NCBI GenBank assembly: GCA_002713555.1
Contig: PATG01000016.1
Location: forward strand, 29,862 to 44,888
From: Planctomycetaceae bacterium
Lineage (GTDB): Bacteria > Planctomycetota > Planctomycetia > Pirellulales > Lacipirellulaceae
Direction of reading: 5' to 3'
Length of the DNA stretch: 15,027 nucleotides
Shown: piece by piece, positions 13,193-15,027 of the stretch
How positions within the stretch are numbered: position 1 is the stretch's first letter
Layout: every line of letters begins with the position of its first letter
The notes under the pieces: generated by a model
Seen by the model: only the letters and a program-made list of their open reading frames with translations
Databases searched by the model: none
Told to the model about the DNA's origin: nothing
Position numbers and translations under genes: made by a program

Positions 13193-14314
13193 TCATAATA
13201 GATGAGGCCACATACTATCGCTGACGAGCAATCCTGCTTGGGTTAAACGTACATTCTGGTCGTTTGCTGTGAGAAGACCGTGTTGGACAAAGTGGGCTAT
13301 TTCTTTTTCGGATAAGTCTTCTACCGTGTAGCCAGATCGCTTTGAAAAATCTTGCCGATCTACACCTGCAATACGTCGGAGCCCGAACACGAGCATTTCG
13401 CGAGCTCGTTGTTCCGGATTCAGCTGCTCCTGCTCTGCCAGGGGAGATTTTCCGACTTGGATCCTTTTAAGATAAGTAAACGTACTGCGGTGATTTGTCG
13501 ATCGTACGCCATCGACATAGCGTGCTGCACCAGGCCCTGCAGCATAATAACCTTTTCCTTCCCAATACACCTCATTATGTCGACTTGAATGGCTAGGCTT
13601 GCCAAAATTCGAAATTTCATAATGTTGGTATCTGGCTGCTGTCATGAGGTCAATTGCAGCGAGATACATTTCTCTATCAAGTTCTTCTGGAACCGTGGAT
13701 AGTTCTCCACGATGAAGTCGTGACCAGAACGTAGTGCCTCGTTCAAAGGTCAATCCGTAGGTAGAAATGTGTTCCGGTTCAAGCTCCAGGACAGCGGTCA
13801 GGTCATCCTGCCATTCCTGAAGCGTTTCACCAGGAGTAGCAAAAATGAGGTCGAGCGAAAGTTTCATACCCGCCTCTCGAACCAGCCAAACGGCTTCCAG
13901 AATATCTTCAGCCAGGTGATCACGCTCTAGCAAAGCCAGTTTTTGGGATCGAAAAGACTGAGCCCCCAGGCTGATTCGATTCACGCCATAGTGAGCAAGT
14001 GTTTGCATCCGCTGTCGATCCAGATCCCCGGGATTGGCTTCTACGGTCCATTCGTAGTTGTCTTGAAGAGGATGCCAATGCAGCACCAGTTCACAAAGTT
14101 TTTCAAGATTGTCGACCGAGAGATAGGTTGGTGTTCCTCCGCCAAAATAGAGCGTCTTGACCTCACGAGGTTTTTCCAGCCAGCTTAACTCAACCGACAA
14201 AGCATCCAAATAAGGTTTGACTAGATCGTCACGTCCAGCAACGAGAGTGAAATTGCAGTATCCGCATCGGTGCGTACAAAAAGGAACATGAATGTAAGCA
14301 GAGGTAGGGGGCAT
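13193..14314 (-). CDS. hemW: HemW-type radical SAM heme chaperone (coproporphyrinogen III oxidase-like)
   Basis: The product has 373 residues from the ATG at 14314, directly before AYIHVPFC, where HemW proteins usually begin. An upstream TTG at 14389 would add 25 unrelated residues. The radical-SAM cysteines are C13, C17 and C20 (C-x3-C-x2-C), with N21-F22 following rather than the fourth Cys of true HemN. FGGGTPT (57-63), VEANPGD (91-97) and NRISLGAQSF (112-121) are SAM and core motifs. HNEVYW (246-251) is the HNxxYW signature of HemW. HemW binds heme and delivers it to targets such as respiratory enzymes; older annotation calls it oxygen-independent coproporphyrinogen oxidase. The C-terminal HemN_C-like region (about 302-365) is present. 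The length is normal. No Shine-Dalgarno is visible. Confidence 0.94.
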   Translation of the reverse strand: MPPTSAYIHVPFCTHRCGYCNFTLVAGRDDLVKPYLDALSVELSWLEKPREVKTLYFGGGTPTYLSVDNLEKLCELVLHWHPLQDNYEWTVEANPGDLDRQRMQTLAHYGVNRISLGAQSFRSQKLALLERDHLAEDILEAVWLVREAGMKLSLDLIFATPGETLQEWQDDLTAVLELEPEHISTYGLTFERGTTFWSRLHRGELSTVPEELDREMYLAAIDLMTAARYQHYEISNFGKPSHSSRHNEVYWEGKGYYAAGPGAARYVDGVRSTNHRSTFTYLKRIQVGKSPLAEQEQLNPEQRAREMLVFGLRRIAGVDRQDFSKRSGYTVEDLSEKEIAHFVQHGLLTANDQNVRLTQAGLLVSDSMWPHLL

Positions 14315-14397
14315 ACGGGTGAACAGTCTAGCACGGAGGCAGGTATGTATCCATTCAGGGGTGGAATTACCATAACGCACCCTACTCAAAGGCCTTC

Positions 14398-14625
14398 ATG
14401 GCCTACCATCAATCTTGGCCTCTAGCCTTTGTTTTCTTCGTTTCCTTCTGTTCAAATTTTATAGCCAAGGCGCAAACGAATGAATTTACAGAAGGAAACA
14501 AAGCAAACAAAGAGAATGTAGTTGAGGTTGTAACGTTAAAAGATGGGAGCAAGCATCCATCCCACATCATTGAAACGCGTCGTAGATGGCCTATTCAAGA
14601 ACCTTGTAGCGAACGTCCTCAGTGA
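14398..14625 (+). CDS. Possible small secreted protein, unknown
   Basis: A 75-residue frame opens at an ATG (14398) with AAAGG ending 5 nt upstream, a fair ribosome-binding site for this window. The N-terminus looks like a signal peptide: hydrophobic LAFVFFVSFCSNF then AKA-Q at residues 23-26, a standard AxA cleavage point. The mature part (about 50 residues) is polar: TNEFTEGNKANKENVVEV, then TLKDGSKHPSHII and ETRRRWPIQEP. I recognise no family. It is divergent from hemW (83 bp from the chosen start). It is plausible but unproven; the signal peptide and ribosome-binding site argue for a real gene, the shortness against. Confidence 0.45.
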   Translation: MAYHQSWPLAFVFFVSFCSNFIAKAQTNEFTEGNKANKENVVEVVTLKDGSKHPSHIIETRRRWPIQEPCSERPQ

Positions 14626-14654
14626 CGCTTGCGCGCATAAACGCATAAACCCAG

Positions 14655-14727
14655 TGGAGCGAAGGAGATTCGAACTCCCGACCTCTGCATTGCGAACGCA
14701 GCGCTCTCCCAACTGAGCTACCGCCCC
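14655..14727 (-). tRNA. tRNA-Ala (anticodon CGC)
   Basis: The cloverleaf folds on the minus strand: acceptor GGGGCGG/TCGCTCC with the alanine identity pair G3-U70, D-stem GCTC/GAGC, anticodon stem CTGCG/TGCAG (last pair G-U) with loop TTCGCAA, T-stem GGGAG/CTCCT with loop TTCGAAT, and discriminator A. The anticodon CGC is at 14692-14694 and reads GCG. CCA is not encoded. It is 73 nt long. It lies 96 bp downstream of the nrdR stop on the same strand. Confidence 0.94.
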
Positions 14728-14757
14728 AACGGTGCTCCGATTTTAAGGAGTCCCCAA

Positions 14758-14798
14758 CCCAGTGTCTAGCTCCTGCCCCGCCTAGGCTGTGTACTGGG
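14758..14798. repeat. Inverted repeat between nrdR and tRNA-Ala
   Basis: CCCAGT (14758-14763) and ACTGGG (14793-14798) pair, and inner CTAG segments can extend the stem imperfectly around a GC-rich centre. It could be a 3' hairpin of the nrdR message. There is no T-run on the minus side, so it is a weak call. Confidence 0.28.
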
Positions 14799-14823
14799 AC
14801 ACCATAAGAACAATGCTGTCCGA

Positions 14824-15027
14824 TTATCGGGGCGCTTTATTGGATTTGGACAGGAAGGGACGAAGCTCATGCACAAAGTCTCCCGCATCGGCAAACTGCC
14901 GATATACGCTGGCAAAGCGAACATAGGCAACTTCATCTAGCTCACGCAGATGTTCCATGACCAGCTCGCCTAAACGACGACTGTCTATTTCAGTTTCGAA
15001 CGAAGAATACACATCGTTCTCAATTGC
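14824..15027 (-). CDS. nrdR: Transcriptional repressor NrdR, C-terminal part (runs off right edge)
   Basis: The frame is open from the right edge to a TAA at 14824, giving the last 67 residues. Reading in from the edge, [19 protein letters not shown] is followed by [19 protein letters not shown] and [13 protein letters not shown], a near-signature NrdR sequence from the C-terminal half of the ATP-cone domain. NrdR senses ATP/dATP and represses ribonucleotide reductase genes by binding NrdR boxes. The N-terminal zinc ribbon and first half of the cone lie outside the window. The tail after DFVHELRPF is short and basic, a normal end. No NrdR box or nrd gene is visible in the window. Confidence 0.95.
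   Translation of the reverse strand, partial: AIENDVYSSFETEIDSRRLGELVMEHLRELDEVAYVRFASVYRQFADAGDFVHELRPFLSKSNKAPR

Noticed and set aside
14315..14389. Longer HemW from a TTG at 14389
   Set aside because: Adds 25 residues unlike HemW; the ATG at 14314 sits directly before the conserved AYIHVPFC.
1..15027. CRISPR arrays, insertion sequences, tRNA-linked attachment sites
   Set aside because: No regular direct repeats with spacers, no transposase or integrase frames, and no copy of either tRNA 3' end elsewhere in the window were seen by eye.

Overview
The window reads as a stretch of chromosome from a planctomycete, most likely from the Pirellulaceae side of the phylum. The clues are a 189-residue protein of a type I associate with planctomycetes, a secreted left-edge protein with a WPDxWxRRR-PHYV block, a sugar-phosphate-isomerase-like TIM barrel, few Shine-Dalgarno sites, moderate GC and loosely packed short operons. 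This assignment rests on recalled family resemblance, not on a search. I see no insertion sequence, phage gene, integrase or CRISPR array.

Layout. Positions 1-200 (minus) hold the first 66 codons of a secreted protein that runs off the left edge. It is divergent from a TIM-barrel gene (236-1003, plus). A PLP-dependent amino-acid decarboxylase (1022-2605, minus) converges on that gene. Upstream of the decarboxylase is a penicillin-acylase-type Ntn hydrolase (2873-5071, minus), divergent from a three-gene CUT1 sugar ABC importer: permease, lipoprotein binding protein, permease (5234-8459, plus). The importer genes are joined by two ATGA stop/start overlaps, and no ATPase gene is nearby.

The section from 8460 to 9783 is mostly non-coding but holds the least ordinary items. 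These are a 29-residue, extremely basic protein with a TTG start (8813-8902, minus) that resembles the AURKAIP1/COX24 (mS38-type) ribosomal protein tail, an intrinsic terminator just upstream of it, and a tRNA-Val(GAC) with C instead of U at position 33. A doubtful small membrane-anchored ORF (9542-9718) follows.

From 9784 on, the window carries housekeeping genes: the ribosome-assembly GTPase Der (minus), divergent from a family 4 Fe-S uracil-DNA glycosylase (plus), the 189-residue conserved hypothetical (plus), HemW (minus), a possible small secreted protein (plus), tRNA-Ala(CGC) (minus) and the C-terminal end of NrdR (minus) running off the right edge.

The importer and acylase may form one uptake-and-hydrolysis unit, but that rests on position alone. 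No clearly new multi-gene system is evident. The best leads are the overlooked mini-protein with its terminator and the C33 tRNA.
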